Below, in pieces: positions 1-15,480 of a DNA stretch of 64,000 nt (position 1 is its first letter; each line of letters begins with the position of its first letter). The stretch covers positions 62,001-126,000 of the forward strand of contig JAYKKM010000028.1 in NCBI GenBank assembly GCA_035772405.1, written 5' to 3'. Below the pieces are notes generated by a model that ran no database searches, was not told the DNA's origin, and was given only the letters and a program-made list of their open reading frames with translations. The position numbers were made by a program, and so were the translations under genes. The stretch is from Chrysogorgia sp. JL179-B06. Its lineage: Eukaryota; Cnidaria; Anthozoa; Scleralcyonacea; Chrysogorgiidae.

Positions 1-420
1 CTACATTGCAACATTGCATTGCTACATTGCAACATTGCATTGCTACATTGCAACATTGCATTGCTACATTGCAACATTGCATTGCTACATTGCAACATTG
101 CATTGCTACATTGCAACATTGCATTGCTACATTGCAACATTGCATTGCTACATTGCAACATTGCATTGCTACATTGCAACATTGCATTGCTACATTGCAA
201 CATTGCATTGCTACATTGCAACATTGCATTGCTACATTGCAACATTGCATTGCTACATTGCAACATTGCATTGCTACATTGCAACATTGCATTGCTACAT
301 TGCAACATTGCATTGCTACATTGCAACATTGCATTGCTACATTGCAACATTGCATTGCTACATTGCAACATTGCATTGCTACATTGCAACATTGCATTGC
401 TACATTGCAACATTGCATTG
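1..420 (+). repeat. Uniform block of 20 units at the window edge
   Basis: Twenty 21-bp units with no length change, in phase from base 1, followed by a 29-bp unit (421-449), two normal units (450-491) and a 24-bp unit (492-515). The mirrored place in the right arm begins at 42527 and runs on uniformly for about 28 units. Confidence 0.9.
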
Positions 421-491
421 CTACATTGCAACATTGCAACATTGCATTGCTACATTGCAACATTGCATTGCTACATTGCAACATTGCATTG

Positions 492-515
492 CTACTACAT
501 TGCAACATTGCATTG
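492..515 (+). repeat. 24-bp unit with doubled CTA
   Basis: The unit opens CTACTACATTG instead of CTACATTG, a 3-bp gain. The same variant recurs in the left arm near 3412, 4120, 4675, 6199 and 6885, marking equivalent positions in the HORs. At the mirror (42433-42455) the right arm has only a 2-bp gain (TGTGTAG rather than TGTAGTAG). Confidence 0.9.
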
Positions 516-893
516 CTACATTGCAACATTGCATTGCTACATTGCAACATTGCATTGCTACATTGCAACATTGCATTGCTACATTGCAACATTGCATTGC
601 TACATTGCAACATTGCATTGCTACATTGCAACATTGCATTGCTACATTGCAACATTGCATTGCTACATTGCAACATTGCATTGCTACATTGCAACATTGC
701 ATTGCTACATTGCAACATTGCATTGCTACATTGCAACATTGCATTGCTACATTGCAACATTGCATTGCTACATTGCAACATTGCATTGCTACATTGCAAC
801 ATTGCATTGCTACATTGCAACATTGCATTGCTACATTGCAACATTGCATTGCTACATTGCAACATTGCATTGCTACATTGCAACATTGCATTG

Positions 894-909
894 CTACATT
901 GCAACATTG
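894..909 (+). repeat. 16-bp short unit (pentamer lost)
   Basis: CTACATTG + CAACATTG without the final CATTG. It separates 18 uniform units (516-893) from 46 uniform units (910-1875). Its exact counterpart in the right arm is at 42039-42054. It is the clearest single marker of the palindrome. Confidence 0.92.
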
Positions 910-1875
910 CTACATTGCAACATTGCATTGCTACATTGCAACATTGCATTGCTACATTGCAACATTGCATTGCTACATTGCAACATTGCATTGCTACATT
1001 GCAACATTGCATTGCTACATTGCAACATTGCATTGCTACATTGCAACATTGCATTGCTACATTGCAACATTGCATTGCTACATTGCAACATTGCATTGCT
1101 ACATTGCAACATTGCATTGCTACATTGCAACATTGCATTGCTACATTGCAACATTGCATTGCTACATTGCAACATTGCATTGCTACATTGCAACATTGCA
1201 TTGCTACATTGCAACATTGCATTGCTACATTGCAACATTGCATTGCTACATTGCAACATTGCATTGCTACATTGCAACATTGCATTGCTACATTGCAACA
1301 TTGCATTGCTACATTGCAACATTGCATTGCTACATTGCAACATTGCATTGCTACATTGCAACATTGCATTGCTACATTGCAACATTGCATTGCTACATTG
1401 CAACATTGCATTGCTACATTGCAACATTGCATTGCTACATTGCAACATTGCATTGCTACATTGCAACATTGCATTGCTACATTGCAACATTGCATTGCTA
1501 CATTGCAACATTGCATTGCTACATTGCAACATTGCATTGCTACATTGCAACATTGCATTGCTACATTGCAACATTGCATTGCTACATTGCAACATTGCAT
1601 TGCTACATTGCAACATTGCATTGCTACATTGCAACATTGCATTGCTACATTGCAACATTGCATTGCTACATTGCAACATTGCATTGCTACATTGCAACAT
1701 TGCATTGCTACATTGCAACATTGCATTGCTACATTGCAACATTGCATTGCTACATTGCAACATTGCATTGCTACATTGCAACATTGCATTGCTACATTGC
1801 AACATTGCATTGCTACATTGCAACATTGCATTGCTACATTGCAACATTGCATTGCTACATTGCAACATTGCATTG
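910..1875 (+). repeat. Run of 46 uninterrupted units
   Basis: 46 consecutive units (966 bp) with no length change and no substitution that I can see, bounded by the 16-bp unit on the left and a 29-bp unit at 1876-1904 on the right. Such uniformity implies recent local amplification or homogenisation. The right arm has a run of the same length at 41073-42038. Confidence 0.9.
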
Positions 1876-2466
1876 CTACATTGCAACATTGCAACATTGC
1901 ATTGCTACATTGCAACATTGCATTGCTACATTGCAACATTGCATTGCTACATTGCAACATTGCATTGCTACATTGCAACATTGCATTGCTACATTGCAAC
2001 ATTGCATTTCTACATTGCAACATTGCATTGCTACATTGCTACATTGCAACATTGCATTGCTACATTGCAACATTGCATTGCTACATTGCAACATTGCATT
2101 GCTACATTGCAACATTGCATTGCTACATTGCAACATTGCATTGCTACATTGCAACATTGCATTGCTACATTGCAACATTGCATTGCTACATTGCAACATT
2201 GCATTGCTACATTGCAACATTGCATTGCTACATTGCAACATTGCATTGCTACATTGCAACATTGCATTGCTACATTGCAACATTGCATTGCTACATTGCA
2301 ACATTGCATTGCTACATTGCAACATTGCATTGCTACATTGCAACATTGCATTGCTACATTGCAACATTGCATTGCTACATTGCAACATTGCTACATTGCA
2401 TTGCTACATTGCAACATTGCATTGCTACATTGCAACATTGCATTGCTACATTGCAACATTGCATTG

Positions 2467-5254
2467 CTACATTGCTACATTGCAACATTGCATTGCTACA
2501 TTGCAACATTGCATTGCTACATTGCAACATTGCATTGCTACATTGCAACATTGCATTGCTACATTGCAACATTGCATTGCTACATTGCAACATTGCATTG
2601 CTACATTGCAACATTGCATTGCTACATTGCAACATTGCATTGCTACATTGCAACATTGCATTGCTACATTGCAACATTGCATTGCTACATTGCAACATTG
2701 CATTGCTACATTGCAACATTGCATTGCTACATTGCAACATTGCATTGCTACATTGCAACATTGCATTGCTACATTGCAACATTGCATTGCTACATTGCAA
2801 CATTGCATTGCTACATTGCAACATTGCATTGCTACATTGCAACATTGCATTGCTACATTGCAACATTGCATTGCTACATTGCAACATTGCATTGCTACAT
2901 TGCAACATTGCATTGCTACATTGCAACATTGCATTGCTACATTGCAACATTGCATTGCTACATTGCAACATTGCATTGCTACATTGCAACATTGCAACAT
3001 TGCATTGCTACATTGCAACATTGCAACATTGCATTGCTACATTGCAACATTGCATTGCTACATTGCAACATTGCATTGCTACATTGCTACATTGCAACAT
3101 TGCATTGCTACATTGCAACATTGCATTGCTACATTGCAACATTGCATTGCTACATTGCAACATTGCATTGCTACATTGCAACATTGCATTGCTACATTGC
3201 AACATTGCATTGCTACATTGCAACATTGCATTGCTACATTGCAACATTGCATTGCTACATTGCAACATTGCATTGCTACATTGCAACATTGCATTGCTAC
3301 ATTGCAACATTGCATTGCTACATTGCAACATTGCATTGCTACATTGCAACATTGCAACATTGCATTGCTACATTGCAACATTGCATTGCTACATTGCAAC
3401 ATTGCATTGCTACTACATTGCAACATTGCATTGCTACATTGCAACATTGCATTGCTACATTGCAACATTGCATTGCTACATTGCAACATTGCATTGCTAC
3501 ATTGCAACATTGCATTGCTACATTGCAACATTGCATTGCTACATTGCAACATTGCATTGCTACATTGCAACATTGCATTGCTACATTGCAACATTGCATT
3601 GCTACATTGCAACATTGCATTGCTACATTGCAACATTGCATTGCTACATTGCAACATTGCATTGCTACATTGCAACATTGCATTGCTACATTGCAACATT
3701 GCAACATTGCATTGCTACATTGCAACATTGCAACATTGCATTGCTACATTGCAACATTGCATTGCTACATTGCAACATTGCATTGCTACATTGCTACATT
3801 GCAACATTGCATTGCTACATTGCAACATTGCATTGCTACATTGCAACATTGCATTGCTACATTGCAACATTGCATTGCTACATTGCAACATTGCATTGCT
3901 ACATTGCAACATTGCATTGCTACATTGCAACATTGCATTGCTACATTGCAACATTGCATTGCTACATTGCAACATTGCATTGCTACATTGCAACATTGCA
4001 TTGCTACATTGCAACATTGCATTGCTACATTGCAACATTGCATTGCTACATTGCAACATTGCAACATTGCATTGCTACATTGCAACATTGCATTGCTACA
4101 TTGCAACATTGCATTGCTACTACATTGCAACATTGCATTGCTACATTGCAACATTGCATTGCTACATTGCAACATTGCATTGCTACATTGCAACATTGCA
4201 TTGCTACATTGCAACATTGCATTGCTACATTGCAACATTGCATTGCTACATTGCAACATTGCATTGCTACATTGCAACATTGCATTGCTACATTGCAACA
4301 TTGCATTGCTACATTGCAACATTGCATTGCTACATTGCAACATTGCATTGCTACATTGCAACATTGCATTGCTACATTGCAACATTGCATTGCTACATTG
4401 CAACATTGCATTGCTACATTGCAACATTGCATTGCTACATTGCAACATTGCATTGCTACATTGCAACATTGCATTGCTACATTGCAACATTGCATTGCTA
4501 CATTGCAACATTGCATTGCTACATTGCAACATTGCATTGCTACATTGCAACATTGCATTGCTACATTGCAACATTGCATTGCTACATTGCAACATTGCAT
4601 TGCTACATTGCAACATTGCATTGCTACATTGCAACATTGCATTGCTACATTGCAACATTGCAACATTGCATTGCTACTACATTGCAACATTGCATTGCTA
4701 CATTGCAACATTGCATTGCTACATTGCAACATTGCATTGCTACATTGCAACATTGCATTGCTACATTGCAACATTGCATTGCTACATTGCAACATTGCAT
4801 TGCTACATTGCTACATTGCAACATTGCATTGCTACATTGCAACATTGCATTGCTACATTGCAACATTGCATTGCTACATTGCAACATTGCATTGCTACAT
4901 TGCAACATTGCATTGCTACATTGCAACATTGCATTGCTACATTGCAACATTGCATTGCTACATTGCAACATTGCATTGCTACATTGCAACATTGCATTGC
5001 TACATTGCAACATTGCATTGCTACATTGCAACATTGCATTGCTACATTGCAACATTGCATTGCTACATTGCAACATTGCATTGCTACATTGCAACATTGC
5101 ATTGCTACATTGCAACATTGCATTGCTACATTGCAACATTGCATTGCTACATTGCAACATTGCAACATTGCATTGCTACATTGCAACATTGCAACATTGC
5201 AACATTGCATTGCTACATTGCAACATTGCATTGCTACATTGCAACATTGCATTG
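2467..5254 (+). repeat. Higher-order repeat, copy 1 (about 2788 bp)
   Basis: The landmark series extra CTACATTG module, about 24 uniform units, paired 29-bp units, CTA-doubled unit and so on starts here and restarts at 5255 with a constant 2788-bp offset (2467 to 5255, 3008 to 5796, 3079 to 5867, 3339 to 6127). Inside it a 707-bp subunit is repeated (3008 to 3715), and the same subunit spacing recurs in the next copy (5796 to 6503). Confidence 0.82.
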
Positions 5255-7839
5255 CTACATTGCTACATTGCAACATTGCATTGCTACATTGCAACATTGC
5301 ATTGCTACATTGCAACATTGCATTGCTACATTGCAACATTGCATTGCTACATTGCAACATTGCATTGCTACATTGCAACATTGCATTGCTACATTGCAAC
5401 ATTGCATTGCTACATTGCAACATTGCATTGCTACATTGCAACATTGCATTGCTACATTGCAACATTGCATTGCTACATTGCAACATTGCATTGCTACATT
5501 GCAACATTGCATTGCTACATTGCAACATTGCATTGCTACATTGCAACATTGCATTGCTACATTGCAACATTGCATTGCTACATTGCAACATTGCATTGCT
5601 ACATTGCAACATTGCATTGCTACATTGCAACATTGCATTGCTACATTGCAACATTGCATTGCTACATTGCAACATTGCATTGCTACATTGCAACATTGCA
5701 TTGCTACATTGCAACATTGCATTGCTACATTGCAACATTGCATTGCTACATTGCAACATTGCATTGCTACATTGCAACATTGCAACATTGCATTGCTACA
5801 TTGCAACATTGCAACATTGCATTGCTACATTGCAACATTGCATTGCTACATTGCAACATTGCATTGCTACATTGCTACATTGCAACATTGCATTGCTACA
5901 TTGCAACATTGCATTGCTACATTGCAACATTGCATTGCTACATTGCAACATTGCATTGCTACATTGCAACATTGCATTGCTACATTGCAACATTGCATTG
6001 CTACATTGCAACATTGCATTGCTACATTGCAACATTGCATTGCTACATTGCAACATTGCATTGCTACATTGCAACATTGCATTGCTACATTGCAACATTG
6101 CATTGCTACATTGCAACATTGCATTGCTACATTGCAACATTGCAACATTGCATTGCTACATTGCAACATTGCATTGCTACATTGCAACATTGCATTGCTA
6201 CTACATTGCAACATTGCATTGCTACATTGCAACATTGCATTGCTACATTGCAACATTGCATTGCTACATTGCAACATTGCATTGCTACATTGCAACATTG
6301 CATTGCTACATTGCAACATTGCATTGCTACATTGCAACATTGCATTGCTACATTGCAACATTGCATTGCTACATTGCAACATTGCATTGCTACATTGCAA
6401 CATTGCATTGCTACATTGCAACATTGCATTGCTACATTGCAACATTGCATTGCTACATTGCAACATTGCATTGCTACATTGCAACATTGCAACATTGCAT
6501 TGCTACATTGCAACATTGCAACATTGCATTGCTACATTGCAACATTGCATTGCTACATTGCAACATTGCATTGCTACATTGCTACATTGCAACATTGCAT
6601 TGCTACATTGCAACATTGCATTGCTACATTGCAACATTGCATTGCTACATTGCAACATTGCATTGCTACATTGCAACATTGCATTGCTACATTGCAACAT
6701 TGCATTGCTACATTGCAACATTGCATTGCTACATTGCAACATTGCATTGCTACATTGCAACATTGCATTGCTACATTGCAACATTGCATTGCTACATTGC
6801 AACATTGCATTGCTACATTGCAACATTGCAACATTGCATTGCTACATTGCAACATTGCATTGCTACATTGCAACATTGCATTGCTACTACATTGCAACAT
6901 TGCATTGCTACATTGCAACATTGCATTGCTACATTGCAACATTGCATTGCTACATTGCAACATTGCATTGCTACATTGCAACATTGCATTGCTACATTGC
7001 AACATTGCATTGCTACATTGCAACATTGCATTGCTACATTGCAACATTGCATTGCTACATTGCAACATTGCATTGCTACATTGCAACATTGCATTGCTAC
7101 ATTGCAACATTGCATTGCTACATTGCAACATTGCATTGCTACATTGCAACATTGCATTGCTACATTGCAACATTGCATTGCTACATTGCAACATTGCATT
7201 GCTACATTGCAACATTGCATTGCTACATTGCAACATTGCATTGCTACATTGCAACATTGCATTGCTACATTGCAACATTGCATTGCTACATTGCAACATT
7301 GCATTGCTACATTGCAACATTGCATTGCTACATTGCAACATTGCATTGCTACATTGCAACATTGCATTGCTACATTGCTACATTGCAACATTGCATTGCT
7401 ACATTGCAACATTGCATTGCTACATTGCAACATTGCATTGCTACATTGCAACATTGCATTGCTACATTGCAACATTGCATTGCTACATTGCAACATTGCA
7501 TTGCTACATTGCAACATTGCATTGCTACATTGCAACATTGCATTGCTACATTGCAACATTGCATTGCTACATTGCATTGCTACATTGCAACATTGCATTG
7601 CTACATTGCAACATTGCATTGCTACATTGCAACATTGCATTGCTACATTGCATTGCTACATTGCAACATTGCATTGCTACATTGCAACATTGCATTGCTA
7701 CATTGCAACATTGCATTGCTACATTGCAACATTGCATTGCTACATTGCAACATTGCAACATTGCATTGCTACATTGCAACATTGCAACATTGCATTGCTA
7801 CATTGCAACATTGCATTGCTACATTGCAACATTGCATTG
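5255..7839 (+). repeat. Higher-order repeat, copy 2 (about 2585 bp)
   Basis: Second copy of the HOR that starts at 2467, with the same landmark order and the same 707-bp internal subunit. The next copy starts 2585 bp further on (5255 to 7840, 5796 to 8381, 5867 to 8452). The difference from 2788 bp reflects a different number of units in the second half. Confidence 0.8.
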
Positions 7840-10500
7840 CTACATTGCTACATTGCAACATTGCATTGCTACATTGCAACATTGCATTGCTACATTGCAA
7901 CATTGCATTGCTACATTGCAACATTGCATTGCTACATTGCAACATTGCATTGCTACATTGCAACATTGCATTGCTACATTGCAACATTGCATTGCTACAT
8001 TGCAACATTGCATTGCTACATTGCAACATTGCATTGCTACATTGCAACATTGCATTGCTACATTGCAACATTGCATTGCTACATTGCAACATTGCATTGC
8101 TACATTGCAACATTGCATTGCTACATTGCAACATTGCATTGCTACATTGCAACATTGCATTGCTACATTGCAACATTGCATTGCTACATTGCAACATTGC
8201 ATTGCTACATTGCAACATTGCATTGCTACATTGCAACATTGCATTGCTACATTGCAACATTGCATTGCTACATTGCAACATTGCATTGCTACATTGCAAC
8301 ATTGCATTGCTACATTGCAACATTGCATTGCTACATTGCAACATTGCATTGCTACATTGCAACATTGCAACATTGCATTGCTACATTGCAACATTGCAAC
8401 ATTGCATTGCTACATTGCAACATTGCATTCCTACATTGCAACATTGCATTGCTACATTGCTACATTGCAACATTGCATTGCTACATTGCAACATTGCATT
8501 GCTACATTGCAACATTGCATTGCTACATTGCAACATTGCATTGCTACATTGCAACATTGCATTGCTACATTGCAACATTGCATTGCTACATTGCAACATT
8601 GCATTGCTACATTGCAACATTGCATTGCTACATTGCAACATTGCATTGCTACATTGCAACATTGCATTGCTACATTGCAACATTGCATTGCTACATTGCA
8701 ACATTGCATTGCTACATTGCAACATTGCAACATTGCATTGCTACATTGCAACATTGCATTGCTACATTGCAACATTGCATTGCTACATTGCAACATTGCA
8801 TTGCTACATTGCAACATTGCATTGCTACATTGCAACATTGCATTGCTACATTGCAACATTGCATTGCTACATTGCAACATTGCATTGCTACATTGCAACA
8901 TTGCATTGCTACATTGCAACATTGCATTGCTACATTGCAACATGGCATTGCTACATTGCAACATTGCATTGCTACATTGCAACATTGCATTGCTACATTG
9001 CAACATTGCATTGCTACATTGCAACATTGCATTGCTACATTGCAACATTGCATTGCTACATTGCAACATTGCAACATTGCATTGCTACATTGCAACATTG
9101 CAACATTGCATTGCTACATTGCAACATTGCATTGCTACATTGCAACATTGCATTGCTACATTGCTACATTGCAACATTGCATTGCTACATTGCAACATTG
9201 CATTGCTACATTGCAACATTGCATTGCTACATTGCAACATTGCATTGCTACATTGCAACATTGCATTGCTACATTGCAACATTGCATTGCTACATTGCTA
9301 CATTGCATTGCTACATTGCAACATTGCATTGCTACATTGCAACATTGCATTGCTACATTGCTACATTGCATTGCTACATTGCAACATTGCATTGCTACAT
9401 TGCAACATTACAACATTGTATTGCTACATTGCAACATTGCATTGCTACATTGCAACATTGCATTGCTACATTGCATTGCTACATTGCAACATTGCATTGC
9501 TACATTGCAACATTGCATTGCTACATTGCAACATTGCATTGCTACATTGCAACATTGCATTGCTACATTGCAACATTGCATTGCTACATTGCAACATTGC
9601 ATTGCTACATTGCAACATTGCATTGCTACATTGCAACATTGCATTGCTACATTGCAACATTGCATTGCTACATTGCAACATTGCATTGCTACATTGCAAC
9701 ATTGCATTGCTACATTGCAACATTGCATTGCTACATTGCAACATTGCATTGCTACATTGCAACATTGCATTGCTACATTGCAACATTGCATTGCTACATT
9801 GCAACATTGCATTGCTACATTGCAACATTGCATTGCTACATTGCAACATTGCATTGCTACATTGCAACATTGCATTGCTACATTGCAACATTGCATTGCT
9901 ACATTGCAACATTGCATTGCTGCATTGCTACATTGCAACATTGCATTGCTACATTGCAACATTGCATTGCTACATTGCAACATTGCATTGCTACATTGCA
10001 ACATTGCATTGCTACATTGCAACATTGCATTGCTACATTGCAACATTGCATTGCTACATTGCAACATTGCATTGCTACATTGCAACATTGCATTGCTACA
10101 TTGCAACATTGCATTGCTACATTGCAACATTGCATTGCTACATTGCAACATTGCATTGCTACATTGCAACATTGCATTGCTACATTGCAACATTGCATTG
10201 CTACATTGCAACATTGCATTGCTACATTGCAACATTGCATTGCTACATTGCAACATTGCATTGCTACATTGCAACATTGCATTGCTACATTGCAACATTG
10301 CATTGCTACATTGCAACATTGCATTGCTACATTGCAACATTGCATTGCTACATTGCAACATTGCATTGCTACATTGCAACATTGCATTGCTACATTGCAA
10401 CATTGCATTGCTACATTGCAACATTGCATTGCTACATTGCAACATTGCATTGCTACATTGCAACATTGCATTGCTACATTGCAACATTGCAACATTGCAT
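7840..10500 (+). repeat. Higher-order repeat, copy 3, diverging in its second half
   Basis: It begins with the same landmarks as copies 1 and 2, but lacks the CTA-doubled unit and carries substitutions at about 8430 and 8944. From about 9290 the pattern changes: extra CTACATTG modules and 13-bp units at 9290-9480, a mutated patch at 9409-9421, then long uniform runs of 21 units (9479-9919) and 26 units (9928-10473) separated by a CTGCATTG module at 9920-9927. Confidence 0.7.
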
Positions 10501-13500
10501 TGCTACATTGCAACATTGCATTGCTACATTGCAACATTGCATTGCTACATTGCAACATTGCATTGCTACATTGCTACATTGCAACATTGCATTGCTACAT
10601 TGCAACATTGCATTGCTACATTGCAACATTGCATTGCTACATTGCAACATTGCATTGCTACATTGCAACATTGCATTGCTACATTGCAACATTGCATTGC
10701 TACATTGCAACATTGCATTGCTACATTGCAACATTGCATTGCTACATTGCAACATTGCATTGCTACATTGCAACATTGCATTGCTACATTGCAACATTGC
10801 ATTGCTACATTGCAACATTGCATTGCTACATTGCAACATTGCATTGCTACATTGCAACATTGCAACATTGCATTGCTACATTGCAACATTGCAACATTGC
10901 ATTGCTACATTGCAACATTGCATTGCTACATTGCAACATTGCATTGCTACATTGCAACATTGCATTGCTACATTGCAACATTGCATTGCTACATTGCAAC
11001 ATTGCATTGCTACATTGCAACATTGCATTGCTACATTGCAACATTGCATTGCTACATTGCAACATTGCATTGCTACATTGCAACATTGCATTGCTACATT
11101 GCAACATTGCATTGCTACATTGCAACATTGCATTGCTACATTGCAACATTGCATTGCTACATTGCAACATTGCAACATTGCATTGCTACATTGCAACATT
11201 GCATTGCTACATTGCAACATTGCATTGCTACATTGCAACATTGCATTGCTACATTGCTACATTGCAACATTGCATTGCTACATTGCAACATTGCATTGCT
11301 ACATTGCAACATTGCATTGCTACATTGCAACATTGCATTGCTACATTGCAACATTGCATTGCTACATTGCAACATTGCATTGCTACATTGCAACATTGCA
11401 TTGCTACATTGCAACATTGCATTGCTACATTGCAACATTGCATTGCTACATTGCAACATTGCATTGCTACATTGCAACATTGCATTGCTACATTGCAACA
11501 TTGCATTGCTACATTGCAACATTGCATTGCTACATTGCAACATTGCAACATTGCATTGCTACATTGCAACATTGCAACATTGCATTGCTACATTGCAACA
11601 TTGCATTGCTACATTGCAACATTGCATTGCTACATTGCAACATTGCATTGCTACATTGCAACATTGCATTGCTACATTGCTACATTGCATTGCTACATTG
11701 CAACATTGCATTGCTACATTGCAACATTGCATTGCTACATTGCAACATTGCATTGCTACATTGCAACATTGCATTGCTACATTGCAACATTGCATTGCTA
11801 CATTGCAACATTGCATTGCTACATTGCAACATTGCATTGCTACATTGCAACATTGCATTGCTACATTGCAACATTGCAACATTGCATTGCTACATTGCAA
11901 CATTGCAACATTGCATTGCTACATTGCAACATTGCATTGCTACATTGCAACATTGCATTGCTACATTGCAACATTGCATTGCTACATTGCAACATTGCAT
12001 TGCTACATTGCAACATTGCATTGCTACATTGCAACATTGCATTGCTACATTGCAACATTGCATTGCTACATTGCAACATTGCATTGCTACATTGCAACAT
12101 TGCATTGCTACATTGCAACATTGCATTGCTACATTGCAACATTGCATTGCTACATTGCAACATTGCATTGCTACATTGCAACATTGCATTGCTACATTGC
12201 AACATTGCATTGCTACATTGCAACATTGCATTGCTACATTGCAACATTGCATTGCTACATTGCAACATTGCATTGCTACATTGCTACATTGCAACATTGC
12301 ATTGCTACATTGCAACATTGCATTGCTACATTGCAACATTGCATTGCTACATTGCAACATTGCATTGCTACATTGCAACATTGCATTGCTACATTGCAAC
12401 ATTGCATTGCTACATTGCAACATTGCATTGCTACATTGCAACATTGCATTGCTACATTGCAACATTGCAACATTGCATTGCTACATTGCAACATTGCAAC
12501 ATTGCATTGCTACATTGCAACATTGCATTGCTACATTGCAACATTGCATTGCTACATTGCAACATTGCATTGCTACATTGCAACATTGCATTGCTACATT
12601 GCAACATTGCATTGCTACATTGCAACATTGCATTGCTACATTGCAACATTGCATTGCTACATTGCAACATTGCATTGCTACATTGCAACATTGCATTGCT
12701 ACATTGCAACATTGCATTGCTACATTGCAACATTGCATTGCTACATTGCAACATTGCATTGCTACATTGCAACATTGCAACATTGCATTGCTACATTGCA
12801 ACATTGCAACATTGCATTGCTACATTGCAACATTGCATTGCTACATTGCAACATTGCATTGCTACATTGCAACATTGCATTGCTACATTGCAACATTGCA
12901 TTGCTACATTGCAACATTGCAACATTGCATTGCTACATTGCAACATTGCAACATTGCATTGCTACATTGCAACATTGCATTGCTACATTGCAACATTGCA
13001 TTGCTACATTGCAACATTGCATTGCTACATTGCAACATTGCAACATTGCATTGCTACATTGCAACATTGCATTGCTACATTGCAACATTGCATTGCTACA
13101 TTGCAACATTGCATTGCTACATTGCTACATTGCAACATTGCATTGCTACATTGCAACATTGCATTGCTACATTGCAACATTGCATTGCTACATTGCAACA
13201 TTGCATTGCTACATTGCAACATTGCATTGCTACATTGCAACATTGCATTGCTACATTGCAACATTGCATTGCTACATTGCAACATTGCATTGCTACATTG
13301 CAACATTGCATTGCTACATTGCAACATTGCATTGCTACATTGCAACATTGCATTGCTACATTGCAACATTGCATTGCTACATTGCAACATTGCAACATTG
13401 CATTGCTACATTGCAACATTGCAACATTGCATTGCTACATTGCTACATTGCAACATTGCATTGCTACATTGCAACATTGCATTGCTACATTGCAACATTG

Positions 13501-15480
13501 CATTGCTACATTGCAACATTGCATTGCTACATTGCAACATTGCATTGCTACATTGCAACATTGCATTGCTACATTGCAACATTGCATTGCTACATTGCAA
13601 CATTGCATTGCTACATTGCAACATTGCATTGCTACATTGCAACATTGCATTGCTACATTGCAACATTGCATTGCTACATTGCTACATTGCAACATTGCAT
13701 TGCTACATTGCAACATTGCATTGCTACATTGCAACATTGCATTGCTACATTGCAACATTGCATTGCTACATTGCAACATTGCATTGCTACATTGCAACAT
13801 TGCATTGCTACATTGCAACATTGCATTGCTACATTGCAACATTGCAACATTGCATTGCTACATTGCAACATTGCAACATTGCATTGCTACATTGCAACAT
13901 TGCATTGCTACATTGCAACATTGCATTGCTACATTGCAACATTGCATTGCTACATTGCAACATTGCATTGCTACATTGCAACATTGCATTGCTACATTGC
14001 AACATTGCATTGCTACATTGCAACATTGCATTGCTACATTGCAACATTGCATTGCTACATTGCAACATTGCATTGCTACATTGCAACATTGCATTGCTAC
14101 ATTGCAACATTGCATTGCTACATTGCAACATTGCATTGCTACATTGCAACATTGCAACATTGCATTGCTACATTGCAACATTGCAACATTGCATTGCTAC
14201 ATTGCAACATTGCATTGCTACATTGCAACATTGCATTGCTACATTGCAACATTGCATTGCTACATTGCAACATTGCATTGCTACATTGCAACATTGCAAC
14301 ATTGCATTGCTACATTGCAACATTGCAACATTGCATTGCTACATTGCAACATTGCAACATTGCATTGCTACATTGCAACATTGCATTGCTACATTGCAAC
14401 ATTGCATTGCTACATTGCAACATTGCATTGCTACATTGCAACATTGCATTGCTACATTGCAACATTGCATTGCTACATTGCAACATTGCATTGCTACATT
14501 GCAACATTGCATTGCTACATTGCAACATTGCATTGCTACATTGCAACATTGCATTGCTACATTGCAACATTGCATTGCTACATTGCAACATTGCATTGCT
14601 ACATTGCTACATTGCAACATTGCATTGCTACATTGCAACATTGCATTGCTACATTGCAACATTGCATTGCTACATTGCAACATTGCATTGCTACATTGCA
14701 ACATTGCATTGCTACATTGCAACATTGCATTGCTACATTGCAACATTGCATTGCTACATTGCAACATTGCATTGCTACATTGCAACATTGCATTGCTACA
14801 TTGCAACATTGCATTGCTACATTGCAACATTGCATTGCTACATTGCAACATTGCATTGCTACATTGCAACATTGCATTGCTACATTGCAACATTGCATTG
14901 CTACATTGCAACATTGCATTGCTACATTGCAACATTGCATTGCTACATTGCAACATTGCATTGCTACATTGCAACATTGCATTGCTACATTGCAACATTG
15001 CATTGCTACATTGCTACATTGCAACATTGCATTGCTACATTGCAACATTGCATTGCTACATTGCAACATTGCATTGCTACATTGCAACATTGCATTGCTA
15101 CATTGCAACATTGCATTGCTACATTGCAACATTGCATTGCTACATTGCAACATTGCATTGCTACATTGCAACATTGCATTGCTACATTGCAACATTGCAT
15201 TGCTACATTGCAACATTGCATTGCTACATTGCAACATTGCATTGCTACATTGCAACATTGCATTGCTACATTGCAACATTGCATTGCTACATTGCAACAT
15301 TGCAACATTGCATTGCTACATTGCAACATTGCAACATTGCATTGCTACATTGCAACATTGCATTGCTACATTGCAACATTGCATTGCTACATTGCAACAT
15401 TGCATTGCTACATTGCAACATTGCATTGCTACATTGCAACATTGCATTGCTACATTGCAACATTGCATTGCTACATTGCA
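10501..15480 (+). repeat. Regular left-arm array, 10.5-15.5 kb
   Basis: Runs of about 7 to 19 canonical units separated by 29-bp units, often two in close succession, and by extra CTACATTG modules (for example near 11249, 12276, 13117, 13435, 13674, 14599 and 15006). It pairs with about 27.5-32.5 kb of the right arm at a coordinate sum of 42975-42992. I see nothing but repeat here. Confidence 0.85.
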
